Positions 35,161 to 44,754 of a stretch of DNA of 64,000 nt are shown one piece after another; the stretch's first letter is position 1; each line of letters begins with the position of its first letter. A model generated the notes under the pieces. It did not search any database. It was given only the letters and a program-made list of their open reading frames with translations, and was not told where the DNA came from. Made by a program: the position numbers and the translations under genes. Source of the stretch: DASYKT01 sp035995185 (GTDB lineage Bacteria; Acidobacteriota; Blastocatellia; Pyrinomonadales; Pyrinomonadaceae); assembly GCA_035995185.1 (NCBI GenBank), contig DASYKT010000024.1, forward strand, positions 1 to 64,000, read 5' to 3'.

Positions 35161-35188
35161 TTGACTAAATGTCCGGCTCACTTATACC
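35161..35188 (+). promoter_or_regulatory. Promoter of rpmB
   Basis: TTGACT at 35161-35166, 16 bases, TATACC at 35183-35188. A good ribosome site (TCGGAGG, 35201-35207) precedes the ATG at 35218. Confidence 0.65.
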
Positions 35189-35217
35189 CCCAGTAATTAT
35201 TCGGAGGCATTAATACT

Positions 35218-35412
35218 ATGGCAAAACGATGTGAAATCTGCGGTAAAGGCCCACAATTCGGAAATAACGTCTCACATGCGAACAATCGCACGCGCCGACG
35301 TTTTAACCCGAACCTGCAATCGATCCGTGTTAAATTACCCTCGGGCGAAACCGGACGTCAGAAAGTCTGCACTCGCTGTATCAAGGCCGGAAAAATTGTC
35401 AAAGCTGCTTAG
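35218..35412 (+). CDS. rpmB: Ribosomal protein bL28, zinc-binding type
   Basis: 64 residues. AKRCEICGKGPQFGNNVSHA and the C-terminal VCTRCIKAGKI give two CxxC pairs for zinc, the C+ form of L28. Short monocistronic gene with its own promoter and terminator. Confidence 0.97.
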   Translation: MAKRCEICGKGPQFGNNVSHANNRTRRRFNPNLQSIRVKLPSGETGRQKVCTRCIKAGKIVKAA

Positions 35413-35450
35413 GTTATCTAAGTAAGATACTAAGCGTCAATATTTAGTTG

Positions 35451-35485
35451 CCGGACGGAAAACTTTTTCGTCCGGTTTTCTTTTC
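35451..35485. terminator. Terminator between rpmB and ridA
   Basis: CCGGACG (35451-35457), 11-base loop, CGTCCGG (35469-35475), TTTTCTTTT. It ends rpmB; the A-rich loop and upstream sequence make it weaker for the minus-strand ridA. Confidence 0.88.
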
Positions 35486-35489
35486 AAAA

Positions 35490-35867
35490 CTAACAATATG
35501 CGATGCACTCTATTTCCACGCGTGCATCCCGCGGCAGCCGTGCCGCCTGGACCGTCGCCCTCGCCGGGTAGTCCGACGTAAAAAACTTTCCGTAAACTTC
35601 ATTCATCGCGGCAAAATCATTCATATCGGCCAGGAAAACCGTAGTTTTTACTACTTTATCCAAACCGCTCCCCGAAGCTTCGAGCACCGCCTGCAAATTC
35701 TTAAAGACCTGCTCGGTCTGTTCCGCCACTTCATCGGAAACAAATTGTCCCGTGGCCGGATCGATCGGTATCTGTCCCGAAACAAACACCATGTTGCCGG
35801 TTTTTACCGCTTGCGAATAAGGGCCGATGGCCCCCGGAGCATTTTCAGTTGATATGATTTCTTTCAC
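35490..35867 (-). CDS. ridA: RidA family enamine/imine deaminase
   Basis: 125 residues. AIGPYSQAVKTGNMVFVSGQ and the C-terminal YPARATVQAARLPRDARVEIE (Arg and Glu of the active site) identify RidA, which hydrolyses reactive 2-aminoacrylate-type intermediates from PLP enzymes. Cytoplasmic trimer by family knowledge. Convergent with rpmB. Confidence 0.95.
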   Translation of the reverse strand: MKEIISTENAPGAIGPYSQAVKTGNMVFVSGQIPIDPATGQFVSDEVAEQTEQVFKNLQAVLEASGSGLDKVVKTTVFLADMNDFAAMNEVYGKFFTSDYPARATVQAARLPRDARVEIECIAYC

Positions 35868-36260
35868 GGTTATCTATGCTTATCTAATTAGTGTTTCAAA
35901 CAAAAGATGGATTCTACCAGAACAAAGGGCGGAAAACAATTACGAAAGGCCGATTCCGAAGGTGTAGCACTGCCGTCGCATATACCGGTGGGGCTGTCCT
36001 GAACGCGTCCCGCGTTCAGCGTGTCGGCTAATGTGTCGGCGGGACGCCAACACGACAGCCAGCGGGACGCTGGCGCTACAAAAAATCGAACTTGTGCATT
36101 TAGTTCAAATATACTAATATTTCTATTCCAACGGTGAGTTAAGGCGACTTGCGACCATAAAACGCTAAACAGCCCGATCAAAGGATTTATTCCCAAAGAT
36201 CGAGAAGACACGAAAAGATTAGAAAAGTCTCGTGGTTGTTTAGCCCGAGGCTTTTTATTT
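35868..36260. other. 393-bp gap with repeat-rich DNA upstream of the MetH/MetF fusion
   Basis: 35997-36080 is built of short inverted words (GAACGCGTCCCGCGTTC, GTGTCGGCGGGACGCCAACAC, AGCGGGACGCTGGCGCT) like family C. A long minus-strand frame here is an artefact of those repeats. Just before the gene, GAGAAGAC...GTCTCGTGG and AGCCCGAGGCTTTTT form hairpins, the second like a short attenuator, but I find no SAM, SAH or cobalamin riboswitch core. Confidence 0.55.
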
Positions 36261-38150
36261 ATGCGAAATTTCAGAGAACTCATTGAAAGTGACGGGATCT
36301 ACGTCTTTGACGGCGCGATCGGCACGATGCTCTATACCAAGGGCATCTACATCAATCGTTCGTACGACGAACTGAACCTGACCGCGCCCGACCTGGTGCG
36401 CGAGGTCCACGAGGAATACGTGCGGGCCGGGGCCGACATTATCGAGACGAATACCTTCGGCGCCACGCGCAACAAGCTGCAGCCCTATGGCCTGGACGAA
36501 CGCCTGCGAGAGATAAACATCTCCGCCGCCAGGCTCGCCCGCGCAGCCGCCGGTGACAAAGTTTTCGTCGCCGGGGCGATTGGTCCGCTGGGTGTGCGCA
36601 TCGAGCCCTACGGGCCCACTTCATTCGACGAAGCGAAAGATATGTTTCGCGAGCAGGCCGAGGCTTTGCTCGAAGGCGGTGTCGATCTTTTCATCCTCGA
36701 AACCTTTTCCGATATTTCCGAAATGCACCAGGCGCTGCGCGCGGTGCGTGAACTGACCGACCTGCCGGTCATTGCGCAGATGACCATCCAGATGGACGGC
36801 AACACCGTCTTTGGCACTTCGCCTGAACATTTCACCAGGCAGTTGGATCAGTGGGGTGCGGACGTCATCGGCCTTAATTGCGGCGTCGGCCCAGCGCTGA
36901 CACTGACGGCACTCGAAAAAATGCACCAGGTGACGAACAAGAAGCTTTCCGTGCAGCCTAACGCCGGGCTTCCCCGCGACGTGCAGGGCCGCCAGATGTA
37001 TATGTGCTCGCCCGAATACATGTCGGAATTTGCGCGGCGGTTTATTCAGGTTGGCGGGAGTTTTATCGGCGGCTGCTGCGGCACTACGCCAGCTCATATC
37101 AAACTGCTGGCTGACGCCGTGCGGTCGATCTCGCCGCGCCAGAGCAATGTTTTTCTCAAAGAGCAATCCGCCACGGTCGAGGAATTAAAACCTGCTGACG
37201 TGCACGTCGTGCCGCTGGCTGAGCGTTCCAACTGGGGGCGCAAGATAGCGAACGGCGAGTTTGTGACCTCTGTCGAAGTCCTGCCGCCAAAAGGCTGCGA
37301 TGCGCAAAAAACGCTCGATTCTATCCGCCTGCTAAAAGTAGCCGGCGTCGATGGCGTAAATGTGCCAGATGGCCCCCGCGCGCAGACTCGTATGTCCGCC
37401 CAGGCGACATCCGTTCTGATCGAACGCGAGATCGGCATCGAATCCGTCCTGCATTACTGCTGCCGCGACCGCAACCTGCTGGGCATGATGTCCGACCTGC
37501 TCGGCGCCGCGGCGCTCGGGCTGCGCAATCTGCTGATCATCACCGGTGACCCGCCAAAGATGGGCCCGTACCCGGATTCGACCGCCGTCTTCGACATCGA
37601 CTCCATCGGGCTGACCAACATGGTCAACAAGCTCAATCACGGGCTCGATCTCGGCAACAACCCGATCGGCATTCCAACGGCATTTACCATCGGCGTGGGT
37701 GTAAATCCCGGCGCGGTCAATATGGAAGAAGAATTAAAGCGCTTTGAATGGAAGGTCGAAGCCGGCGCGCAGTACGCCATCACGCAGCCCGTTTTTGACA
37801 CCGGGCAATTGCGCGATTTTTTGGATAAGATCGAGGAAATGGGCGTTCACATCCCGATCGTCGCCGGTATCTGGCCGCTGGTTAGCTACCGCAACGCCGA
37901 ATTTCTCCACAACGAAGTCCCTGGCGTGAATGTTACGCCCGACATCCTTGAACGCATGCGGATCGCTTCCGACAAGAGCAAGGAATACGCCCGCGAAGAA
38001 GGCATCGCCATCGCCCGCGAATCTCTGCTCGAAGTGCGCGATCAGATCCAGGGCGTGCAGGTCTCTGCGCCGTTTGGCAACGTGAAATACGCGCTGCAGG
38101 TTTTCGAAGTGCTGGATGATTTCAAGCCGAAAGAGAATGTCGCAGTCTAG
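36261..38150 (+). CDS. Bifunctional homocysteine S-methyltransferase / methylenetetrahydrofolate reductase
   Basis: 629 residues, a fusion like the YitJ type. Residues 1-290: homocysteine-binding barrel with zinc ligands C207 (GLNCGVGP) and C272-C273 (GGCCGTTPAHI). Residues 310-625: MetF-like flavin barrel (FVTSVEVLPPKGCD, LLIITGDPPKMGPYP, QYAITQPVFDTGQL). The first part methylates homocysteine from a methyl donor; the second makes 5-methyl-THF from methylene-THF. Methylene-THF is also the product of the gcv genes in this window. No B12-binding domain is attached. Confidence 0.95.
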   Translation: MRNFRELIESDGIYVFDGAIGTMLYTKGIYINRSYDELNLTAPDLVREVHEEYVRAGADIIETNTFGATRNKLQPYGLDERLREINISAARLARAAAGDKVFVAGAIGPLGVRIEPYGPTSFDEAKDMFREQAEALLEGGVDLFILETFSDISEMHQALRAVRELTDLPVIAQMTIQMDGNTVFGTSPEHFTRQLDQWGADVIGLNCGVGPALTLTALEKMHQVTNKKLSVQPNAGLPRDVQGRQMYMCSPEYMSEFARRFIQVGGSFIGGCCGTTPAHIKLLADAVRSISPRQSNVFLKEQSATVEELKPADVHVVPLAERSNWGRKIANGEFVTSVEVLPPKGCDAQKTLDSIRLLKVAGVDGVNVPDGPRAQTRMSAQATSVLIEREIGIESVLHYCCRDRNLLGMMSDLLGAAALGLRNLLIITGDPPKMGPYPDSTAVFDIDSIGLTNMVNKLNHGLDLGNNPIGIPTAFTIGVGVNPGAVNMEEELKRFEWKVEAGAQYAITQPVFDTGQLRDFLDKIEEMGVHIPIVAGIWPLVSYRNAEFLHNEVPGVNVTPDILERMRIASDKSKEYAREEGIAIARESLLEVRDQIQGVQVSAPFGNVKYALQVFEVLDDFKPKENVAV

Positions 38151-38212
38151 GTAAGAGCCGTCACATCCAACTTTTTTCTTTAACATTGCATCTTTTGATG
38201 TAGTATCTTGCT

Positions 38213-39811
38213 ATGAAAAAAGTAGTTCTGCTATTTTTTCTGTTGTTGTTGGTCGCGCTCCCATCCACGGGACGCGCAGCGGACGATCTGCGCAAAAATG
38301 CTCAGGAAGACCCGCTTCAATGCGCGCTTTATTTACTAAGCAAAGACAGAGGTCTTATCTCCGAAGCCAGCCTGCAGCGCGCATTTTTTGAAGCAAAGAA
38401 CTACACCGGCCTGGAACGTTCGATCGATTTGGATGCTTACGATAAAGTTTCTTCCTTTTCGATATACGCCGTGCACTTATCGGAGCTTGGGGAAAAAGCG
38501 GCGGCTGAAAAATTTATCGATAAGGCTCTCGCAGCGTTAAAGGAATACGAATGGCAGGATCTGAGTATTCGTATGCTCGTTCCCCTGCTCATCAAAACCG
38601 GCCGTCTGGACGACCTTTCCGAAATTCTTTCACATCAGGACGAAGATCAGGACAAAGCTAAAATATTGATCACCGCGGCGGAAGCTTTTTCAAAGTCGGG
38701 TAAAAATGAAACCGCCTTGAAATATTTGAAGCAGGCTTACGAACTTCGGGAAACGTTCGCTGACATTTACGAACTCTTAACGATCGCGGAACTCTATCTA
38801 AATCTTGCCCAAAACGATCGCGCTCTTGAAATAACAGCGCAACTGGAAAACACCGCGCTTACTTCCTCCGAGGAAAACGAACAACATCGCATTTTTATGT
38901 TCGTCGTCCCGCTTTATGCCGGAGTGGGCCAGCCCGATAAAGCTATAAAACTCTGGCAGCAATACCATAATCCGGACTACCCGGACGACACGATAATACT
39001 CTTCGATATTTTGAACAGGACCGGGCGTTTTGACGAGGCCAAACCCCTTCTTTTGGAACTTGAGTCTGGTTTGGGATCCAACGGTGATTGGATGGTCAAA
39101 ACGTATCTTGAATTAAACGATATCGAAAATGCTAAGCGGATCGCTAAGGCCATCTCTGCTGAAAATGACGCCCCGAGACAGCAAGACGCATTTATGAGTC
39201 TGGCTGACAAGTGGATCTCCGAAGGTGAGAACAATTCTGCCCTCGCGATACTCGACACGGCGTTTCAAAAGGCTAAAAAGGTCGGAGAAGAACACCGTGC
39301 CGAAGACAGTAACGGCGCGTCGCCCTTGACCAGAAAAATAATTTATCTGGGGGCGATAGAAGAGCGTTATTTGAAATTAAAGCGCTTTGACAAAATCGCC
39401 GCGATAGCCGGCGCTTTCAGCAGCCCGGGTCACGATTTTGCCGCGGAATTTATCGCCGGGAGTTTGATCGCCTCGGCCAAAGCGCAGCTCGGCTCTTTGC
39501 CGAATAAAAAAGTCATCGCGCTTCTCGACCAGGCACAGCAGGTGGTTTCAGGTAAAAAAGATGACACTGGTGATAATGAGTATTTAAGAAATGGGATTAG
39601 AGTATCGATCGCCGATGTATATGCCAAAATGGGAAATAAAACGGAGGCTGTCGAACTTCTTGCCAAAGCCCTCAAAGATATCCGCGAGAATGAGCATATG
39701 TATGTTAACCAGTTTTTAATATCGACCGGCCGGGTTTTTGAGGAACACAAGCTGAAGGCCACCCCGAATCTGAGAAAAGTGCTGGGCGAAATTCTGAAAG
39801 AAGTAAAATAA
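38213..39811 (+). CDS. Exported TPR-type helical repeat protein
   Basis: 532 residues. Signal peptide (MKKVVLLFFLLLLVALPSTG, cut near GRAADD). The mature protein is made of about 34-residue helical hairpins of TPR/Sel1-like spacing: SKSGKNETALKYLKQAYEL, AGVGQPDKAIKLWQQYHNP, YLELNDIENAKRIAKAIS, YAKMGNKTEAVELLAKAL. Periplasmic scaffold; binding partner unknown. Confidence 0.82.
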   Translation: MKKVVLLFFLLLLVALPSTGRAADDLRKNAQEDPLQCALYLLSKDRGLISEASLQRAFFEAKNYTGLERSIDLDAYDKVSSFSIYAVHLSELGEKAAAEKFIDKALAALKEYEWQDLSIRMLVPLLIKTGRLDDLSEILSHQDEDQDKAKILITAAEAFSKSGKNETALKYLKQAYELRETFADIYELLTIAELYLNLAQNDRALEITAQLENTALTSSEENEQHRIFMFVVPLYAGVGQPDKAIKLWQQYHNPDYPDDTIILFDILNRTGRFDEAKPLLLELESGLGSNGDWMVKTYLELNDIENAKRIAKAISAENDAPRQQDAFMSLADKWISEGENNSALAILDTAFQKAKKVGEEHRAEDSNGASPLTRKIIYLGAIEERYLKLKRFDKIAAIAGAFSSPGHDFAAEFIAGSLIASAKAQLGSLPNKKVIALLDQAQQVVSGKKDDTGDNEYLRNGIRVSIADVYAKMGNKTEAVELLAKALKDIRENEHMYVNQFLISTGRVFEEHKLKATPNLRKVLGEILKEVK

Positions 39812-39883
39812 AGTATTTCACAATCTCTCATTCCTGCCGGCCCGATTTATAACATTATTTATAACCGCAACAAGAAAACATTA

Positions 39884-39933
39884 ACACCCCCTCCTTACGA
39901 AGGGGGGGCACGCGCAGCGTGACGGGGGTGGTT
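39884..39933. repeat. Dispersed repeat, family D (copy 1)
   Basis: ACACCCCCTCCTTACGAAGG followed by GGGGGCACGCGCAGCGTGAC and GGGGGTGGTT. A related unit lies at 49577-49627 (CCCCTCCTTACGCAAGGAGG then a GTGGTT end). Hairpin-forming, non-coding. Confidence 0.8.
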
Positions 39934-39999
39934 CTCCGCTTGCCTGATCGGCTCTTTATACAAGCCCATTTTCCTGCAGCGCTTTTTGCTCATCGCCCG

Positions 40000-40401
40000 T
40001 TACATAGGCAAATATTTCGGCTTGCCATCTTTCACCTGGACAAAATAAGTCACGTCGAATTCGATCTGCACCTTTCCGCCGTCCTTTTTTTCGTAGCGCG
40101 AATCCCAATGAATTTTCGCCATCGAGTGAAGGTCGTCGATCGCCGTAAATTCCATGCCCGTGATGTTCATGGCCTTCGTCCCGATGTTGCGGTAATGCTC
40201 GTAACCTTGCGGGATTACGGCGAGAAATTTTTCATCGTTCATGGCGTAATTGATTCCTACCGGACTGGCTTCGACAAAACAATTTGCAAACGCTTCGGCC
40301 GTTTCCTTAGCATTAACTTCGGGCGATTCGCTCAAAGCACGATTCGTTCGCGCTTCGTATTCGCGAAAGAATTTTTCCAGAATATTATTGATGTCCCCCA
40401 T
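40000..40401 (-). CDS. NTF2-like protein with frameshifted C-terminus
   Basis: 133 residues as read, preceded by TAGGAGCG. Helical N-terminus (NNILEKFFREYEARTNRALS) and an NTF2-like sheet (MNITGMEFTAIDDLHSMAKI, VQIEFDVTYFVQVKDGKPK). The frame ends in KYLPM-stop. One added A in the run at 40015-40017 would instead give KIFAYVTGDEQKALQENGLV and a stop at 39956, a natural family ending. So about 18 residues have been lost by a one-base deletion, or one base is missing from the sequence. Confidence 0.75.
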   Translation of the reverse strand: MGDINNILEKFFREYEARTNRALSESPEVNAKETAEAFANCFVEASPVGINYAMNDEKFLAVIPQGYEHYRNIGTKAMNITGMEFTAIDDLHSMAKIHWDSRYEKKDGGKVQIEFDVTYFVQVKDGKPKYLPM

Positions 40402-40455
40402 CGTTCGCTCCTATTAAAAAATATTTATTTAGATTAACTCAGAGCTAAGAGCAGC

Positions 40456-40483
40456 AAAAAGCCCGGCTCATCACCAGGCTTTT
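40456..40483 (-). terminator. Terminator downstream of thioredoxin
   Basis: AAAAAGCC (40456-40463), 13-base loop, GGCTTTT (40477-40483). Read on the minus strand it ends in a T-run, 24 bases after the trx stop. Confidence 0.6.
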
Positions 40484-40506
40484 CACTAATCACTCACCGC
40501 TCACCG

Positions 40507-40830
40507 TTAATTGAGGTGTTTTTCGACGAGCTTGGCGATGGCTTCGCGGCTGACGGCCCCGACCACGCGATCGGCCTCCGCGCCATTCTTAAAAAGGATC
40601 AGCGTCGGGATGCCTTTTACGCCGTATTGCTGCGGGGTCATAATATTGGCGTCAACATCCATTTTCATGATGTTGGCTTTATCGCCAAACTGCTCGGCCA
40701 CCGCTTCCACCGAAGGGGCGATCATTCTGCACGGTCCGCACCACGCCGCCCAGAAATCTACCAGGGTCGGCTTGTCCGAATCCAAAACGCTTGTCTTAAA
40801 ATCGCTGTCATTAACTTCTCTAACACCCAT
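40507..40830 (-). CDS. trxA: Thioredoxin
   Basis: 107 residues. Active site WCGPC with C31 and C34 (DFWAAWCGPCRMIAP), cis-Pro loop GIPTLILFKNG. General dithiol reductant. Last gene of the minus-strand redox run that begins at the Rrf2 regulator near 50.5 kb. Confidence 0.97.
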   Translation of the reverse strand: MGVREVNDSDFKTSVLDSDKPTLVDFWAAWCGPCRMIAPSVEAVAEQFGDKANIMKMDVDANIMTPQQYGVKGIPTLILFKNGAEADRVVGAVSREAIAKLVEKHLN

Positions 40831-40880
40831 ATAATTAATTGCTCCTATTTTATTCTCAATATAAAACTTGCCTGATTATC

Positions 40881-41903
40881 TCACACGCCAAAGTCATTCT
40901 CCAAGACAATGCGATAGCGCGCCTTACCGCTTTCCAGATGCTCAAAAGCATCGTTTATTTGCTTCATCGGATAATGCTCCGTGACCGGCTCGATCTTGTG
41001 CAGCGCACAAAAATCAAGCATCTGCGACACCACCCACTGGCTGCCCGTCGCCGTTCCGCTGATGGCTTTTTGCCCGCCGATCAAATAGATCCCCGGCACC
41101 GGGATCGGTTCCAGCACCGCGCCCACAATGTGAAGTTTGCCCTTCGGCGCCAGCGCGCTGATATAAGCGCCCCAGTTGAGCGGCACATTGGCGGTGGTCA
41201 TTATCATGTCGAATTTACCCGCCACCTTGGCCAGCTCGTCTTCGCTATGTGTATCGACCACATGATCCGCGCCCATCTTTTTTGCTTCGTCGGCTTTGGC
41301 CGCCGAGTGCGAAAACGCGGTCACTTCGCAGCCCCATTTGTCGGCAAACTGCAGCGCCAGGTGGCCCAAACCGCCGATGCCCACGACGCCGACCTTGTCC
41401 GTCGGTTTGATGTTTAACTGCACGAACGGGTTGAACACCGTGATGCCGCCGCAAAAAAGCGGCCCGGCCTTTGCCATGTCCAGCTGTTCCGGCAGCTTGA
41501 TCGCCCAAGACCAGTGACAGCGGACGCGCTCGGCAAACCCGCCGTGCCTGGCGACGATAGTTTGCTCCAGCGTTTCACAGCTGATGTGATTGCCGCGCAT
41601 ACATTGCTTGCAATGCATACAGCTTCCGGAATTCCATCCCAGCCCGACCTTGTCGCCGACCGCCACGCCCTTGGCATGCTCGCCGACCGCAATTACCTCT
41701 CCGACGGCTTCGTGCCCGCCGACAAACGGAAATTGCGCCCAGGTCCAATCGTTGTTGCGCATGGAAAGGTCCGAGTGACATATTCCGCAATGCGTCACTT
41801 TTATTTCAACCTGCTCCGCGCCCAGTTCACCCGGATCGTATTCGAAAGGTTCGAATTTGGCGCCCGCTTCCGGCGCCGCATATGCTCTTATTTTTTCCGC
41901 CAT
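40881..41903 (-). CDS. Zinc-dependent alcohol/aldehyde dehydrogenase (CAD/YahK-like)
   Basis: 340 residues. MDR family: catalytic-zinc ligands in THCGICHSD and GGHEAVGEV, structural zinc CMHCKQCMRGNHISC (four Cys), NADP loop VGIGGLGHLALQFA. The cinnamyl-alcohol-dehydrogenase branch reduces many aldehydes with NADPH. 50 bases before trx; separated from the upstream aldo/keto reductase gene by a family A hairpin. Confidence 0.95.
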   Translation of the reverse strand: MAEKIRAYAAPEAGAKFEPFEYDPGELGAEQVEIKVTHCGICHSDLSMRNNDWTWAQFPFVGGHEAVGEVIAVGEHAKGVAVGDKVGLGWNSGSCMHCKQCMRGNHISCETLEQTIVARHGGFAERVRCHWSWAIKLPEQLDMAKAGPLFCGGITVFNPFVQLNIKPTDKVGVVGIGGLGHLALQFADKWGCEVTAFSHSAAKADEAKKMGADHVVDTHSEDELAKVAGKFDMIMTTANVPLNWGAYISALAPKGKLHIVGAVLEPIPVPGIYLIGGQKAISGTATGSQWVVSQMLDFCALHKIEPVTEHYPMKQINDAFEHLESGKARYRIVLENDFGV

Positions 41904-41967
41904 AATTTCCTGTTCTTTTCTGTTTCTAATTCCGCCTAAATATCATGATCGATCAATGATCGACAAT

Positions 41968-42059
41968 TTTTTCGTGTGATTCGTGTATTTCGTGGTTAAA
42001 TCTTAAAGTTCATTTTTGCGAGATATAAGATTAACCACGAATCACACGAAAAACACTAA
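41968..42059. repeat. Dispersed hairpin repeat, family A (copy 4)
   Basis: TTTTTTCGTGTGATTCGTGT...TTCGTGGTTAAA pairs with TTAACCACGAATCACACGAA...AAACACT. Lies between two minus-strand dehydrogenase/reductase genes and may divide the run into transcripts. Confidence 0.85.
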
Positions 42060-42067
42060 GCTCACCT

Positions 42068-43057
42068 TTACGCATTGACACTTTTCATCATTTCCGGGGG
42101 GTAACGCATCCCGGCGGCGATGTTTAGCGGAAACACTTCATCGATAGCTTTCAGGTCCTCGGCGGTCAGTTCCACCTCGGCCGCGCCGATATTTTCTTCC
42201 ACCCGTTTTACCTTGGTGGTTCCCGGGATCGGCACTATAAAATTTTCCTGCGCCAGCACCCACGCCAACGCGAGTTGGGCCGGTGTGCAATTTTTCGCTT
42301 TGGCGATCTCAGTGACCTTATCCGCCAGCTCCACATTCTTATTAAAATTCTCGCCCTGAAAACGCGGATTCGTACGCCGCCAGTCGTCCGCTTCCAGATC
42401 GTCGATGCTTCTGATCTGACCTGACAAAAATCCGCGCCCCAGCGGCGAATATGGGACAAAACCGATATTAAGCTCGCGGCAAGTGCTAAGAACGTCGTTC
42501 TCCTCAACGTCGCGTGTCCAGAGATTGTATTCGCTCTGCAGAGCAGTGATCGGATGCACTTTGTGCGCGCGCCTTAGAGTGTCCGCGCTTGCCTCGGACA
42601 AACCGATGTTCTTGATCTTTCCTTCTTCGATCAATTTCGCCATCGCGCCCACCGTGTCTTCGATCGGCGTATTCGGATCGACCCGGTGCTGGTAATAAAG
42701 ATCGATCACATCCGTATTCAACCGTTTCAAACTGGCCTCCACCGCCTGGCGGACATATTCCGGCTTGCCGTTGATAGCGCGGATCATCAGAGTTTCCGGG
42801 TCCGGCACGATCGCAAATTTGGTCGCCAGCACGAATTTATCGCGCCTGCCTTTCATCGCCCTGCCCAACAGTTCTTCGTTCGTGTAAGGGCCGTAGATAT
42901 CCGCCGTGTCAAAAAAATTCAGGCCCAATTCCAACGCGCGATCGATCGTCGCCAATGATTCTTTTTCATCCGCCGAACCGTAAGCATGGCTCATTCCCAT
43001 GCAGCCCAGCCCGATCGCCGATACTTCTAATTTCCCACCCAATGTTCGTTTTTTCAT
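42068..43057 (-). CDS. Aldo/keto reductase (AKR13-like)
   Basis: 329 residues. AIGLGCMGMSHAYGS, FFDTADIYGPYTNEELLG (catalytic Asp and Tyr), LATKF (Lys), YYQHRVDPNTPIEDT (His), FVPYSPLGRGFLSG and the NADPH site IPGTTKVKRVEENIGA. Reduces aldehydes and ketones including lipid-derived or methylglyoxal-type carbonyls; exact substrate unknown. Ribosome site AGGAGG upstream. Confidence 0.95.
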   Translation of the reverse strand: MKKRTLGGKLEVSAIGLGCMGMSHAYGSADEKESLATIDRALELGLNFFDTADIYGPYTNEELLGRAMKGRRDKFVLATKFAIVPDPETLMIRAINGKPEYVRQAVEASLKRLNTDVIDLYYQHRVDPNTPIEDTVGAMAKLIEEGKIKNIGLSEASADTLRRAHKVHPITALQSEYNLWTRDVEENDVLSTCRELNIGFVPYSPLGRGFLSGQIRSIDDLEADDWRRTNPRFQGENFNKNVELADKVTEIAKAKNCTPAQLALAWVLAQENFIVPIPGTTKVKRVEENIGAAEVELTAEDLKAIDEVFPLNIAAGMRYPPEMMKSVNA

Positions 43058-43098
43058 ACTGATCTAACCTCCTTACTTCACTAATGTACTGAAATTAC

Positions 43099-43782
43099 TC
43101 AGCCCATATTGACGCCGCTCATATCGACCTGGCACGTCGTCGCACCGGGTATCGTGCTGGTCACGGGCGGATCAGGATAATACTGCGTGTATAACTGCAC
43201 GCTTTGCGCCATCGCTTCTCCCGCGATCATGTTGATTATTTCAAGCGACTCGTCCAGCCCGGAAGAAATTCCGCCGCCCGTCACGCGATTGCCGTCGACC
43301 CAGTAGCGCGGATAACCCGGCGCCACCGTGACTTCCGAAAACTCAGCCAGGCACGGAATGAACTGCCAGTGCGTAGTTGCCGTGTAACCGTTCAACAGCC
43401 CGGCAGCGGCCAGCAGCAGCGCGCCTTCGCAAACGGAGGTTACCCACTCGGCTTTTTCACTTTGCTGCACGAGAAAATCGAGATACGGCCCGCCCTGCAT
43501 TAATTTCGAAAGAGAATTCGGATCGCCGCCCGGCGCCCAGATCAAGCCGGACTGAATGTTGTTCTGATAATAGTCGTCGAACGTTTGCATTGGCGTCAGC
43601 ATTATCCGGTTCCTGGTGTTGACGGGCTCGAGCGTTTCCGCCACGAGCGTTATGGTAATGTTCGGGTTGGTGGTATTTCCCGCCCACCAACCAAAAAACT
43701 CGCACGGCGCGGCAACGTCCATCAAATCGACGCCTTCATAAATAGGTATCGTGATCGGAAAATTCGTAATATCGATGGACAT
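43099..43782 (-). CDS. DJ-1/PfpI family protein
   Basis: 227 residues from the ATG at 43782 (AAAAGGAG upstream; a longer frame from 43824 lacks a site). Nucleophile elbow VTSVCEGALLLAAAGLLNG with C118, and the early acidic residue in YEGVDLMDVAAPCEFFG. Close to the isonitrile-hydratase/AraC-N-terminal branch. Related enzymes act on glyoxals, isonitriles or damaged protein adducts. In the redox run. Confidence 0.88.
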   Translation of the reverse strand: MSIDITNFPITIPIYEGVDLMDVAAPCEFFGWWAGNTTNPNITITLVAETLEPVNTRNRIMLTPMQTFDDYYQNNIQSGLIWAPGGDPNSLSKLMQGGPYLDFLVQQSEKAEWVTSVCEGALLLAAAGLLNGYTATTHWQFIPCLAEFSEVTVAPGYPRYWVDGNRVTGGGISSGLDESLEIINMIAGEAMAQSVQLYTQYYPDPPVTSTIPGATTCQVDMSGVNMG

Positions 43783-43830
43783 GTTTCTTCTCCTTTTCAA
43801 AAACCGGGAACGCTGACGCTTCAAGCGACC

Positions 43831-44675
43831 CTATTTCTTCACCATCTGCTTTCCCCGAAACGTGATCGTCTCGCCGGGTTTCATTTCATAAAAAGGGATC
43901 TTTAATTTTTTCAGTTCCGCGGCAAACGAATCCGCCGTCGGCGTCATACTTTCGTCGGTGGCAAAGTGCATCGGGACCGCTAGTTTTGTTCTGACGGATT
44001 GCGCGGCCTTTGCCGCCATTTCCGGCTCCATCCCAAAACGCCCGCCGATATTGAGCAGCGCCAGATCGATCCCGTATTGCCCGCCGATCGTCTCCATATC
44101 TCTGAAGTAGGCCGTATCGCCTGAGTGATAGATCGCCGGGCCGCCTTTCACGATCACGACAAATCCGGCCGGGTTACCGCCGTAGGCCCGCTCAGCTTCA
44201 TTCGGCCCGGCTTTAGGATTGAACACGCTGCTTGAATGAATTGCCTGGGTCATCGCGATCGTGACCTCGCCGTCCGCGATCTCAAGCTCACCGCCGATAC
44301 CCATCGGGCTGGCCTGTCCTTCCTTCGACGGAAAGTCAGCCAGTTTTATTAAGTTTCCCGCGAGTTCAGGATTGCAGATCAAAACCGCGCCCGTTTTCTT
44401 TGCGATCTCTACCAGGTCGCCGACGTGATCGCGGTGCCCGTGCGTCAGCAGTATGTAATCGACCTTGCCCAGCGCGGCCAGCGGATCTTTGCCGTTCGCC
44501 GCTTCCGGATTTTCGGATTGCTCAGCCAGGGATCGATCAGTATCACTTTTCCCTTTGGCGTGGTGATGGAAAATGCCGCGTGGCCAAACCACTTGATCTT
44601 TGTTTCCTGCGCGAACGCTCCCGCGGCAAAAATCAGTATCAGTAAAACTAAAAAAACGAGAGATATTTTTTTCAT
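43831..44675 (-). pseudogene. Exported metallo-beta-lactamase-fold hydrolase (UPF0173-like), frameshifted
   Basis: The start frame from the ATG at 44675 has a signal peptide (MKKISLVFLVLLILIFAAGA) and IKWFGHAAFSITTPKGKVIL, DPWLSNPK. At a run of four A (44510-44513) it leaves phase. With one more A the chain continues NPEAANGKDPLAALG, VDYILLTHGHRDHVGD (metal motif HxHxDH), GPAIYHSGDTAYF and VPMHFATDESMTP. Rejoined length is about 281 residues, normal for the family. As read, the second part has no good start, so the gene is broken unless a base is missing from the sequence. Confidence 0.85.
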
Positions 44676-44754
44676 ATTTAATAGTAAGACGGCCATTGGT
44701 CTTAAAAAGCTGTTAGCTAATAGGCTTTTAGCTGACAGCCAAATGATTTTGCTC

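Noticed and set aside
36081..36260. SAM or cobalamin riboswitch before the methionine-synthesis fusion gene
   Set aside because: Only simple hairpins are present; no conserved riboswitch core recognised.
35888..36283. 131-codon minus-strand frame upstream of the MetH/MetF fusion
   Set aside because: Composed of palindromic repeat DNA and overlaps the start of a certain gene.
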